64,000 bases of DNA from Tepidiforma sp. GTDB lineage: Bacteria; Chloroflexota; Dehalococcoidia; Tepidiformales; Tepidiformaceae. Both the position numbers and the translations under genes were made by a program. The stretch is taken from positions 569,444-633,443 of the forward strand of contig NZ_BPIG01000001.1 in the NCBI RefSeq assembly GCF_026003995.1, in the 5' to 3' direction. Below, piece by piece: positions 42,909 through 51,442 of this stretch. Under the pieces are notes generated by a model. The model saw only the letters and a program-made list of their open reading frames with translations, did no database searches and had not been told where the DNA came from. Position 1 is the stretch's first letter; the number at the start of each line of letters is the position of its first letter.

Positions 42909-44406
42909 AGCTCGCCGCCCCCGTCGCGAACCCCTTCGGCCGGCTCTTCTCCATCTCCTTGATAAAGTCCGGCTCATACCGGCCGAGCGACGAAATCTCG
43001 CCCAGCTTCATCTGCTGCTGGCTCGGCAGCAGCCGCGAGAACTGCCGGTAGTCCACCTTCTGCCCCGTCGGCTCGCTCACCGTCACCCCCAGCGCATTCG
43101 TCGTCGGCCCCGTGTAATTCCCGAACGACGCCACCCGGCCCCCGCCGCTCATCGTCGTCCGCAGCGAGTTCGAAATCCCCTGGAGATTCTCCTGCGACGC
43201 CTGCGCCGCCGACGATTCCAGCGGGTTCATCCCCAGCAGTTGCCGCGCCAGCGCCCCGTAGTCCGTCACCCCTGCCAGCTGCTGCGCCCCAATCGTCGGC
43301 TGCGCCGGCTTCATCTCCCCCTGCCCCGCGCTGTACTTCTCCTGCCACATCGTCGCCGCCCCCGGCGGAAGCTGCATCCCCCCAACCCCCGGCCCGCCCT
43401 GCGGCTGCCACGAATTCACCATCTCCTGCGTCAGCGGCTGCATCGAGCCGCCGCTTTGCCCAGAGATCAGCGCCTGGTACTGCTCCACCGCCGTCTGGTA
43501 CACCGCCATCGAGCTCCCGCCCGATTGCGCCACCTCCTGCGGGTCAATCTGGTCCTCCGGCACCAACTGCGCCGCCATCGTCAGCGTCAGCCCGTTCACC
43601 ACCACGTCCCGGTTCTGCAGCCACGCCGCATACTTCAGCCAGTTCCGCGGCTCCGCCGCCAGCTCCGCATCGTACTTCGCAATCTCCAGCGCCAGCCCCA
43701 CCATCGCCTCGTGGTGCCGGTTCCGCTCCTCGATCGCCCGCTGCGCCCGGTCCTTATCCCGCGCCCCGAGCTCCAGCAGCAGGCGGTCCATCGCCCCCTT
43801 CTCCTGCAGCTCCGCGATGTACTTCTGCACCCCCCAGTCGCCCTCCGCGATGTAGCGCCGCGTCGCATCCTCCATCGCCGCAATCGACAGGTCCGCCGCA
43901 ATCCGCTCACGAACGCTCTGCAGCTGCGTGTTCGCCTGCAGCTGCGCAATCGCCATCTGCGCATCCCGGTCCTTCTGGTTCTCCGACGCCTGGAACTCCG
44001 ACCGCTCCTTCCACGTCCCCTCCACCGACGACCGCGAATTCGGGTCGTCCACGTACGTCGCCCGCCGCTCCGGCGGCGTCCCGAAGTTCTCCAGGATCCA
44101 CGGGTCGCTCGCCCCGAACTTCTTCACGTAGTTCTCGAAGTACTGGACCGTCTGGTAGCTCAGCGGCTTGTCCGGCGTCCCGAAATCCTCCTCCGCCGGC
44201 TTCCCGATCGACGCATCCCCATACCCCGGCATCCCCCCGAGCCCCTGCTTATACCGGCTGATGAGCGCCCGGATGACCCGCTCCTCCCACTCATCCCGGC
44301 TCCCAGAGTAGTCATAGGTCACCTTCCCCGCCGCGGTCGCCCCGCCCACCGAGGTCGGAATGCCCGACCCCGCGACCGTCGTCCCCGAGCTCGGCTGCTG
44401 GCTCAT
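42901..44406 (-). CDS. Large helical virion protein, candidate ejection protein
   Basis: 501 residues from ATG at 44406 (ATGA overlap). Rich in long helices (FQASENQKDRDAQMAIAQLQ, IAADLSIAAMEDATRRYIAE) with a Gln/Gly-rich second half. No membrane span. It lies between the M23-like and giant proteins, all three coupled by overlaps, and is a likely internal virion protein by size, helicity and place. No family recognised. Confidence 0.65.
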   Translation of the reverse strand: MSQQPSSGTTVAGSGIPTSVGGATAAGKVTYDYSGSRDEWEERVIRALISRYKQGLGGMPGYGDASIGKPAEEDFGTPDKPLSYQTVQYFENYVKKFGASDPWILENFGTPPERRATYVDDPNSRSSVEGTWKERSEFQASENQKDRDAQMAIAQLQANTQLQSVRERIAADLSIAAMEDATRRYIAEGDWGVQKYIAELQEKGAMDRLLLELGARDKDRAQRAIEERNRHHEAMVGLALEIAKYDAELAAEPRNWLKYAAWLQNRDVVVNGLTLTMAAQLVPEDQIDPQEVAQSGGSSMAVYQTAVEQYQALISGQSGGSMQPLTQEMVNSWQPQGGPGVGGMQLPPGAATMWQEKYSAGQGEMKPAQPTIGAQQLAGVTDYGALARQLLGMNPLESSAAQASQENLQGISNSLRTTMSGGGRVASFGNYTGPTTNALGVTVSEPTGQKVDYRQFSRLLPSQQQMKLGEISSLGRYEPDFIKEMEKSRPKGFATGAASFG

Positions 44407-46241
44407 CGTCGCACCCCCTTCCCCGGTGCCTGCTGGCCCGGCAGCGGCGCGTGCGCCGGCACCCCCGTCAGCCCGCGCCAATCCTTCCAGTAGTCCTTCT
44501 CAATCCCCGGCCCCAGCACCGGCGTGTACGGCGGATTCACCGCATCCATCCCCGCCGCCGCCCGCAGGATCGACTCCCGCACCTTCTCCAGCAGCTGCGG
44601 GTCCTGCGCCCGCGCCATCTGCGCCGCCGGGTCATTCGCGCCCGCCTGCCCCTTCGCCGGCTGCGCCATCGCCCCCCGCACCTGCGCAAAATAAAACGCC
44701 TCCCGCGGGTCGATCCCCGCCGGGAGCACCGCCGTCCCCGGCGGCAGATTCATCACCGTCGGCCCCCCCTGCAGCTGCTGCAGCTGGCCGTCCGGCATCA
44801 CCACCATCTCCGGCCCCTTCTCATTCACCAGCGCCGGCCCGCCCGGGTGGCTCATCGTCCCCTCCGCATGCCGCGGAATCCCGTTCCACCACTTCTGCGG
44901 GTTCGTCGCCAGGTTCCACCACTTCTTCGCCTGCTTCTTCGTCCCCTGGTACGCGTCCCCCCCCTTGTCCATCAACTGCTTCCCCGACCACCCAAGCACC
45001 TTCCCGATGCCGTACTGCAGGTTCTCATCCCACTGCCGGTTCCCCGGCACCTTCTTCCCCTCCGCGCCCGACAGGATGTTGTAGATCACCTTCCCGAACG
45101 GCACCGTCCCCCACGCCCCCGGGTACTCCTCCGGCTGCTTCACCGGGAAGTCGCCTGCCAGCTTCAAATTCGACACCGCGTTGTCCCGCGCGTTCGGCCC
45201 GCCCGTCACCAGCGGTTCCGTCGGCGCCGTCGCCTGCGTACCCGGCAGCGTCACCCCCGTCCCGACCGACGCCGGCGGCTCATCCCCCACCCCGAACTTC
45301 TCCTGCCACTTCTTCAGCAGGTCCTGGTACCCCGTCTCGATGTATCCCGCATCCGTCGGCCGCGGCAGCAGCCCCGGCGTCTGCGACGTGTTGATCGCCT
45401 CCTGCATCGCGGCCAGGTTCGCATTGTGCTGTGCCCGCTGCGTCGCCTCACCCGTCGCCGCCGCATCCGCCAGCTGCTGCTTGTTCAGCCACCGGTTGAA
45501 CTGCCGCTCCGCCAGCACCGATTCCAGGTCCTGCAGCTTCAGCGCATTCTCGAACGCCCGCTGCGCCGCACTCGTCCCGTCCGACGAACTCCCAAACACC
45601 TCCTCGAAGTCCATCAGGTCGCTGATCGCCGTGATGTACGTCTTGTAGTCCGCGTCCGAACCCGTCTCCGCGTACGCCTCCCACGCCGACAGCGCCCGCT
45701 GCCGCAACCCCTCCCGGATCTTCGAGACCGAATCGTTGTCCAGGTTGCTCAGCCACTCCGTCGTCCCGCCGCCACCACCGCTCCCGCCCGTCCGCGGCTG
45801 CCAGCTCGTCCCCGTCCGGTTATCGATCGCCACATTGATCCCCAGCAGGTCGCTCGGGTCCAGCGGCGTCCCGTTCTTGTCGTACACATCGAAGCTCAGG
45901 TGCGGCCCCGTCGACTTCCCCGTGTTCCCCACCTTCCCGATGAACGTCCCCGGCGTCACCTTCTGCCCAATCTGGAGCGACGACGACTGGTCCTGCAGAT
46001 GCCCGTACGACACGATCCGGCCGTCATCGAGCATCACCTTCACCGAATACCCCCAGCCATCCCCCGCATCGCCGACCCAGATCACCGTCCCCGGCGCCAC
46101 ATTTTGAACCGGCGTCCCCTCCTTCGCCGCGAAGTCCACCCCGCGGTTGAAGTGCGCATACCCGAACGCCGCGCCGTCCAGCTTCTCGTCCGTCGGGCCG
46201 TAGTACTGCGTAATCGTCGCCCCGCCTACCGGAAGTCCCAT
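44403..46241 (-). CDS. Virion protein with degenerate M23/LytM domain
   Basis: 612 residues from ATG at 46241 behind GGGAGGAT. Residues ~1-125 are an M23-type fold (GYAHFNRGVDFAAKEGTPV, VSYGHLQDQSS, GNTGKSTGPHLSFDVY), but the zinc His is Asn32 in N-x3-D36, and the HxH is H114-L-S116. Both zinc histidines are thus missing although D36 remains, so peptidase activity is doubtful. The centre is helical (~160-330). The C-terminus has EGTMSHPGGPALVNEKGPEM, a motif frequent near the end of phage tape-measure-like proteins. Probably delivered through or built into the tail/injection machinery; inference. Confidence 0.8.
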   Translation of the reverse strand: MGLPVGGATITQYYGPTDEKLDGAAFGYAHFNRGVDFAAKEGTPVQNVAPGTVIWVGDAGDGWGYSVKVMLDDGRIVSYGHLQDQSSSLQIGQKVTPGTFIGKVGNTGKSTGPHLSFDVYDKNGTPLDPSDLLGINVAIDNRTGTSWQPRTGGSGGGGGTTEWLSNLDNDSVSKIREGLRQRALSAWEAYAETGSDADYKTYITAISDLMDFEEVFGSSSDGTSAAQRAFENALKLQDLESVLAERQFNRWLNKQQLADAAATGEATQRAQHNANLAAMQEAINTSQTPGLLPRPTDAGYIETGYQDLLKKWQEKFGVGDEPPASVGTGVTLPGTQATAPTEPLVTGGPNARDNAVSNLKLAGDFPVKQPEEYPGAWGTVPFGKVIYNILSGAEGKKVPGNRQWDENLQYGIGKVLGWSGKQLMDKGGDAYQGTKKQAKKWWNLATNPQKWWNGIPRHAEGTMSHPGGPALVNEKGPEMVVMPDGQLQQLQGGPTVMNLPPGTAVLPAGIDPREAFYFAQVRGAMAQPAKGQAGANDPAAQMARAQDPQLLEKVRESILRAAAGMDAVNPPYTPVLGPGIEKDYWKDWRGLTGVPAHAPLPGQQAPGKGVRR

Positions 46242-46244
46242 CTG

Positions 46245-46541
46245 TTATCCTCCCTCCCCATGACACCCATCGCCTGGATCGCCGCCGGATTCTGCCTCGC
46301 CGCCCTCGCCTTCCCCGAGCTCCGCCGCCGCGTCGGCATCCACCTGCCGCTCGCCGTGCTCCTGCTCATCGCCATCGGCCTCATCTACCAGCTCAGCGGC
46401 GGCTGGGCCGGCGAAGGCGACTGGGGCCACTGACGTCGGCCACCAGCTCGTCACCAGCGTCGGCTCCCACGTCGTCAGCGACGACGACGCCCCGAACACC
46501 ACCGGCACCGATGCCGACCAGCGAACCTCCTCGCAACTCAT
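46245..46541 (-). CDS. Uncertain leftward ORF filling the gap before the M23 gene
   Basis: 98 residues from ATG at 46541, in an ATGA overlap with the upstream stop like its neighbours. The first ~45 codons have the G-ending bias of leftward phage genes; the acidic second half (DGDEQEHGERQVDADAAAEL) looks like the shadow of the opposite-strand reading. It may be real, shorter than drawn, or spurious. Confidence 0.35.
   Translation of the reverse strand: MSCEEVRWSASVPVVFGASSSLTTWEPTLVTSWWPTSVAPVAFAGPAAAELVDEADGDEQEHGERQVDADAAAELGEGEGGEAESGGDPGDGCHGEGG
46260..46433 (+). CDS. Uncertain rightward two-span membrane peptide
   Basis: 57 residues from ATG at 46260. Two hydrophobic segments (PIAWIAAGFCLAALAF, LPLAVLLLIAIGLIYQL) with a basic loop between (RRRVGIH), and third codon positions almost all C/G as in rightward phage genes. 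No ribosome-binding site is visible because the upstream bases form the M23 gene leader on the other strand. It competes with the leftward ORF in the same bases. Confidence 0.35.
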   Translation: MTPIAWIAAGFCLAALAFPELRRRVGIHLPLAVLLLIAIGLIYQLSGGWAGEGDWGH

Positions 46542-46963
46542 CCCTTCAACCTCCGCATCCGCCGCTCGAACTCAGGGTTCTGCGGCGTGATCGCCGGGTC
46601 CGGCAGCATCGCCTGGTCCCGCCGCAGCAGCTTCGCCCGCTCCCGCAGGCTCTCCTTCGCCGCCCCCGGCGCAAACTGCTTCCGCAGCCGGTACAGGTCC
46701 TCCAGCGCCTCCGGGTCCTCCCACGTCCACGGCGAGAACGTCAGCGCCGCCGCCTCCAGGATCATCCAGCTCTCCCGGTCCGTCAGCGGCTCCTCATCCA
46801 TCGGCTCCGCCGGCGCGATGATGTCCGCGAGCCGCCGCGCCCGCTCCCACAGCAAATCGCTCGCCAGCTTCGCCCGCTGGCGCAGCGGGTCGTACGTCGT
46901 CCGCTCCGCCCGGCGGTCCATCCGTACCCGCTTCCCCGTCGAGGCAAACCCCATCCGCGCCAT
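46538..46963 (-). CDS. Small protein after the portal gene
   Basis: 141 residues; ATG at 46963 shares one base with the portal stop. Basic start (KRVRMDRRAERTTYDPLRQR) and helical, acidic middle (PMDEEPLTDRESWMILEAAA), ending EFERRMRRLKG. No family recognised. The place immediately downstream of the portal is often taken by head-assembly or adaptor genes. Confidence 0.7.
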   Translation of the reverse strand: MARMGFASTGKRVRMDRRAERTTYDPLRQRAKLASDLLWERARRLADIIAPAEPMDEEPLTDRESWMILEAAALTFSPWTWEDPEALEDLYRLRKQFAPGAAKESLRERAKLLRRDQAMLPDPAITPQNPEFERRMRRLKG

Positions 46964-48999
46964 CAGACCAGCGCCCCCCGGTCCTGCTTCACCCCGCCCG
47001 GCATCCCCGGGATCCCGAACGCCGTCAGCGGCGGCGCCCCCTGCGTCGGCCCGCCCTGCTGCGGCTGCGGCACCGGCGGATTCTGCGCCATCGGCTCACC
47101 CATCGGCCCCGCATTCTGCGGCTCCATCCCCGGCGCACCCGGCTGCCCCTGCTCATCCACCCCCAGCAGCCTCGCCCGCGCCTTCGCCATCTCCTGCATC
47201 AGCGGGCTCGACTTCTGCTCCTCCGTCGCCTGGTACCGCTGCGCCGCCATCGCCATCGCCAGGATCAGCACCTGCTGGTCCGCCGCCGGCGAATTCAGCA
47301 GCCGCTCGATGTCAATCTCATCCGCCTCCCGCGCCGGGTCCTCCACCCCCGTCTCCTCCATCACCCGCCGACGGCTCCACACCCCGGCCTGCAGCTTCTC
47401 CAGCGCCAGCTTCTCCCGGCCCGCCTGGTCCTGCGGAATCCCATCCGGGATCACCACCTCGATCGGATTCTCCGTCACATGCTCCGGCCCGATGTGCACC
47501 ACCGGGCGGTACTGCACCCCGTCCTCCGTCTCCTCGATCGCCCCCGGCAAAAAGATGCCCCCCGGAAACTCCTTCCGGATGATGTGCCGCAGCATGTAGA
47601 ACGCCTTCCGCCACTGGCGCGCCGCGTTCGTGTAGATCGTGCTCAGGATGCTCATCTGCATCGCCCGGATCTGCGCCACCGCATACCCCGCCATCTCCGA
47701 CCCAATCGCCCGGCCGAAATTCGACAGCGTCGACTGCTCCAGCTGGTTCATCAGGAAGTCGAGGTTCTTGAAAAAGTCCGGCATCATCTGCGCGTTCAAG
47801 TACGGGAACTCGATCTCCTCGTTCGGCCCCAGCAGGTTCATCTCCCCCAGCTGCACCTTCCGCACGATCGGCTCCCCCGTCACCGGGTGCACCAGCCCAT
47901 GCGCCGGGTTCTTCAAGAACGGCGTCGGGAACCCGTGCTGCATCGCATTCGCCGTCAGGATCGCCGCGTGCAGCACCAGCTGCCGCGCCACCGCCAGCCC
48001 CGCATCCGCCACCCCTGCCGATTGCCATCCCGGGTCACGGTCGCTCGTCTGCTCCCCAAACGCCGGGATCAGCGGCACAAACCCCCAGTTGTGCTCCCAC
48101 CGCTCCACCTCCACCCCGTCCAGGAACACCACCATCGTCCAGCAGTCCAGGTAGACCACCTTCTTCACCGTCGCCGAAGCCCACTGCGGGCCTCCTCCCA
48201 GCCCCGGCCCCGAATCCCGGTCCACCGACGCATCCGCCTGCCGCTCCGCCGCCAGCACGTACGGCTCCGACAGCGTCCGCCGCTCCCAGCCTTCCACCTT
48301 CCCCTCACCGTTCCGCCGCGCCCGGTACCCCAGCCCCAGCGCCACCTCGTACTCCGTGTGCTCCGTCTCGATCACCGCACACGACAGCCGCTCATGGTCC
48401 GAAAACAGCGGGTACACCGTCTGCGGGTCAAAATCCCGGAAACAAATCGGCACCCCGCCCCGCAGCATCAGCCCCCGGTACCGGCGCTCATACTCCTCCG
48501 CGTCCTCCTCCTCGCCCCGCTCGAAGCCCCCATCCCGCCAGCGCGACGAATCCGGCCAAATCCCCAGCCAGCTCTCCCCCCACGCCGCCTGCGCATCCAC
48601 CAGCATCGCGTACGTCGGCCGGTCCTGCTGGTCCTCGATCGCCTTCCGCAGCGCGTGCAGCGCACTCTCCTCCACCGCCGCCGCCCGCACCTCCGGCTGC
48701 CGGTAACTCACCGGGATCACCTGGACCCGCGGCTCCTCCTTCGCAATCAGCCCCGTCACCCGCTGGATCATGTCCCGCACCATCGGCAGGTCCGGGTCCA
48801 GCAGCACCTTCCGGTAGCTCGCAGGGATCCGCCGCACTACATCGTCCCACTGCCCCCGCCGCGCCTTCTTCACCGACCACACCCGGTCGATCACCGGCTG
48901 CCGCAGCCGCTTCAAATGCCGCAACAGCTCCGCCACCTCACCCCACGTCGGCGGCGCGTACCCCTCAGGCTTCGGAACTTCTTGAACTGGATCGGCCAT
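46963..48999 (-). CDS. Portal protein
   Basis: 678 residues from ATG at 48999; TTG at 49038 just after the terminase stop is a less likely start. Seen: DMIQRVTGLIAKEEPRVQVI and an extended alpha/beta body, then FFKNLDFLMNQLEQSTLSNF and AMQMSILSTIYTNAARQWRK, helical stretches typical of portal stem/wing regions, followed by a Gln/Pro/Gly-rich C-terminus. Size and order (terminase, portal, head proteins) match podovirus-type portals. It would form the dodecameric gateway for DNA packaging and ejection. Confidence 0.87.
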   Translation of the reverse strand: MADPVQEVPKPEGYAPPTWGEVAELLRHLKRLRQPVIDRVWSVKKARRGQWDDVVRRIPASYRKVLLDPDLPMVRDMIQRVTGLIAKEEPRVQVIPVSYRQPEVRAAAVEESALHALRKAIEDQQDRPTYAMLVDAQAAWGESWLGIWPDSSRWRDGGFERGEEEDAEEYERRYRGLMLRGGVPICFRDFDPQTVYPLFSDHERLSCAVIETEHTEYEVALGLGYRARRNGEGKVEGWERRTLSEPYVLAAERQADASVDRDSGPGLGGGPQWASATVKKVVYLDCWTMVVFLDGVEVERWEHNWGFVPLIPAFGEQTSDRDPGWQSAGVADAGLAVARQLVLHAAILTANAMQHGFPTPFLKNPAHGLVHPVTGEPIVRKVQLGEMNLLGPNEEIEFPYLNAQMMPDFFKNLDFLMNQLEQSTLSNFGRAIGSEMAGYAVAQIRAMQMSILSTIYTNAARQWRKAFYMLRHIIRKEFPGGIFLPGAIEETEDGVQYRPVVHIGPEHVTENPIEVVIPDGIPQDQAGREKLALEKLQAGVWSRRRVMEETGVEDPAREADEIDIERLLNSPAADQQVLILAMAMAAQRYQATEEQKSSPLMQEMAKARARLLGVDEQGQPGAPGMEPQNAGPMGEPMAQNPPVPQPQQGGPTQGAPPLTAFGIPGMPGGVKQDRGALV

Positions 49000-49038
49000 T
49001 TCTGGGGAGAATACACCCTCCCGCAGAACCCGGTGCAA

Positions 49039-50595
49039 CTACCGGGCCAGCTCCATCACCCACGGAACCGCTTCGAACCCCAGCAGCCGCGTCCGGTCCC
49101 CGAACGCCCCATACCGCCAGTACAACCCGTAGTTCAGCGCCTTGATCGCATCGTTGTCGATGTCCAGCGGCACATCCCGCACCACCGCACCCTCCCGCGT
49201 CCGCTTCGCCCGGTGCAGATTGTACTCCCCCCGGTACCGCTGCCCATCCACCAGCCCACCGAACAGCGGCCCCGCCGCCGCAGGGTCGAAGTACAGCCGC
49301 GGCCCCAGCTCGTTCGTCACCCGCCGCAGCCGCCCATCACGGTTGAACACCCGCTGCGCATCCACCTCCTCCCACGCATTCAACAAACACCGCTGGTGCA
49401 CGTCATACCCCGCCGCCAACGGCACCGGCTCCGCATGAATGAACAACGGCCGCCCCGTCAGCGCACGCCACCCCTTCGCCCACTGCTCCACATTCGGCGG
49501 CCCCTCACTCCGCTGCTGCCGCCCCGCAAAGTCCATCACCATCTCACTCACATTCCCCGCCCACTCCCGCGCCGCACACTCCTCCATCACCTGCTCCGTC
49601 GTCCGCCCCCACCGGTACACCGCATCCACCACCCACGTGTCCACCGCTCGCCCACCTCCCGCGTCCACAAACTGCACCGCCAACACCGCGTACGCATGCG
49701 TCGTCCCAGGGTCACAAAACAACGTCACCGGCAAATCCGGGTCATAGCTCCGCTTCAAATTCGGGAACCGGTGCCGCACATGCACCCGCTCGTCCGCATA
49801 CTTCATCACCCGGTCCGACCGCTTCTGCGGCTCCCCCCCAAACTTCTCCAAAAACACGTCCGGCGGAAACTCCCGCTCCGCCGCCACAATCGCCGGGTCA
49901 TCCCGCCCACCAGGAAACAACACCAGGTTCGACCACGTCGGCAACGCAAACGTCTCCCCCTCCCCAGTCCCCTTCGCCCACTCCTCCGCCATCTGGTAAA
50001 ACCACGCCCCTGCCTCCTCGAACGTCCCCTCAATCAACACCCACCCACGCGTCTGCAACACCCGCCCCTTCGCATTCAAGTACACCGCCTCCCCCAGCTG
50101 CGCCGCCTCCGCTAACACCATCCCCCGATACGGCCGCGACGCAATCTTCGTCGCATCCGCCGCCGTCAACGTCACAACCTCCGTCCCCTTGTGCGGAAAC
50201 CGAATCCGCCAACTCTGATTCACCGGCGTGTGAAACTCATGCGGTATCCCCATCGCCTCCAACATCCCATGCAAATGCCGCATCTCCTCCTCCGCCATCC
50301 GATACGAATCACCCACCACCCCGTACAAATCCGTGTACACCTTCCGCACCACCTCCCTCCACCCCATGTCCACGTACAACGCCAGCGCCGCAATGAACGA
50401 CTTCCCCGCTCGCCACCCACCTCGCACCTGCTTGTACCGCGCCCGCGACTTCAACACCGCCTCCTGGCTCCCATGCAGCCGCACACCTCGCTCCCACAAC
50501 CGCTCACCAGTCTCCGGATGCACCGGCGCAGGCAACCGCCCACACGCCGCCTCCACAAACCCCCACTCCGGCCAATCCTTCAACTCCTCCACCAT
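49039..50595 (-). CDS. terL: Terminase large subunit
   Basis: DNA-packaging motor, 518 residues from ATG at 50595. N-terminal ATPase: Walker A-like YKQVRGGWRAGKSFIAALAL (~60), Walker B region YRGMVLAEAAQLGEAVYL, and a coupling-type LIEGTFEEAGAWF. C-terminal RNase H-like nuclease: TLFCDPGTTHAYAVLAVQFV with the first Asp, MVMDFAGRQQ and DIDNDAIKALNYGLYW with later acidic residues. Directly upstream of the portal gene. A 226-base GC-rich gap separates it from the small subunit. Confidence 0.9.
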   Translation of the reverse strand: MVEELKDWPEWGFVEAACGRLPAPVHPETGERLWERGVRLHGSQEAVLKSRARYKQVRGGWRAGKSFIAALALYVDMGWREVVRKVYTDLYGVVGDSYRMAEEEMRHLHGMLEAMGIPHEFHTPVNQSWRIRFPHKGTEVVTLTAADATKIASRPYRGMVLAEAAQLGEAVYLNAKGRVLQTRGWVLIEGTFEEAGAWFYQMAEEWAKGTGEGETFALPTWSNLVLFPGGRDDPAIVAAEREFPPDVFLEKFGGEPQKRSDRVMKYADERVHVRHRFPNLKRSYDPDLPVTLFCDPGTTHAYAVLAVQFVDAGGGRAVDTWVVDAVYRWGRTTEQVMEECAAREWAGNVSEMVMDFAGRQQRSEGPPNVEQWAKGWRALTGRPLFIHAEPVPLAAGYDVHQRCLLNAWEEVDAQRVFNRDGRLRRVTNELGPRLYFDPAAAGPLFGGLVDGQRYRGEYNLHRAKRTREGAVVRDVPLDIDNDAIKALNYGLYWRYGAFGDRTRLLGFEAVPWVMELAR

Positions 50596-50821
50596 CACCA
50601 AGCCCCCGCACGGACTTGATTTTCGGGAGACCACCCCGGCACGCGCACACGCGCCGCCCGCGGGGGCTCGCCCCCCCGGGGGGGCGTGGGGGTGCGCCCG
50701 CCGCCCGCACGGCCGCCGCGCTCGCCGCCCGCCACGCCGCCGAAGCCGAGGCCGCCCCCCGCGCCGCCGCACGCGGCCCCCGTCCGCAGTCCAGCGCCCC
50801 GGGGAGTATCGAACCTAGAAC
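50596..50821. other. GC-rich gap between terminase genes, with 18-bp palindrome
   Basis: No supported gene. It holds CGCCCCCCCGGGGGGGCG (50669-50686), a perfect 18-bp palindrome, in a very C/G-rich stretch. A packaging (cos/pac) site or transcription barrier is possible; neither is shown. Confidence 0.4.
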
Positions 50822-51442
50822 TCACAGGTTCGCCTCTCCACTCTCACCGTCGCCCGCGTCCAGCTCCCCGCCGGCCCCATCCCAGCCGAAGGCGCGGCCC
50901 GCCGCCTCGTGCGCCCGGCTCACGAGCTCAATCTGCAACGCCGCCTTCTCCCGATACTGCGGGTCCCGCGCCCTCACGATGAGCTCGAGCGCCCGCATCG
51001 ACCCCCGGTCCTCCTGCCCCGCCAGCGCCCGCCGGTACAGCTCCCCCTCGATGACGGCGCCGAAGCCCCACTCCTCAGCCTGCCGCATCGCCTCCCCCCA
51101 CGCCGGGACGCGAACGGCCCACGCCCGCAGCGTGTCGTTGTCGACGCCGGCCGCTAGCGCGGCCTGGCGCCGCGAGTGCCCGCGGAGCAGCGCCGCCAGC
51201 ACCCGCCGCGCACGTCCACCCCACGGCTCGATGAGACCTGCCATCGCCTCGAGGGAGGGGACGATATCGTCGCCGCCGCGCTGGTCGATGATGGCTTCGC
51301 GGAGGGCGGAGAGCTGGGCCATATCGAGAGGGGGGGGTGAGCCAGAGGGGTCGAGTGGGCCGAGGGGTTTAGGTCCTCGTCGGGTGCCGCGAAGGCGTGG
51401 GTCAGGTGGAGGTGGGATGAGGTCGTGGTCTGGGGTGCTCAT
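50822..51442 (-). CDS. terS: Terminase small subunit
   Basis: 206 residues from ATG at 51442 (ATGA overlap). Pro-rich N-terminus, then a helix-turn-helix/homeodomain-like part (GHSRRQAALAAGVDNDTLRA, WAVRVPAWGEAMRQAEEWGF) and a helical oligomerisation region (YRRALAGQEDRGSMRALELI). This layout and the place before terL are typical for the DNA-recognition subunit of terminase. The call is positional plus HTH; sequence signature is weak, as usual for TerS. Confidence 0.75.
   Translation of the reverse strand: MSTPDHDLIPPPPDPRLRGTRRGPKPLGPLDPSGSPPPLDMAQLSALREAIIDQRGGDDIVPSLEAMAGLIEPWGGRARRVLAALLRGHSRRQAALAAGVDNDTLRAWAVRVPAWGEAMRQAEEWGFGAVIEGELYRRALAGQEDRGSMRALELIVRARDPQYREKAALQIELVSRAHEAAGRAFGWDGAGGELDAGDGESGEANL

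Noticed and set aside
38199-42962. Very long open frame on the plus strand (about 1,587 codons) opposite the giant phage protein
   Set aside because: Composition is Arg/Pro/Leu/His-rich without domains; it is the shadow of a high-GC gene whose codons rarely make stops on the other strand.
47479-50115. Long plus-strand frame (about 878 codons) opposite the portal and terminase genes
   Set aside because: Arg/Pro/His-rich shadow reading across two well-supported genes on the other strand.
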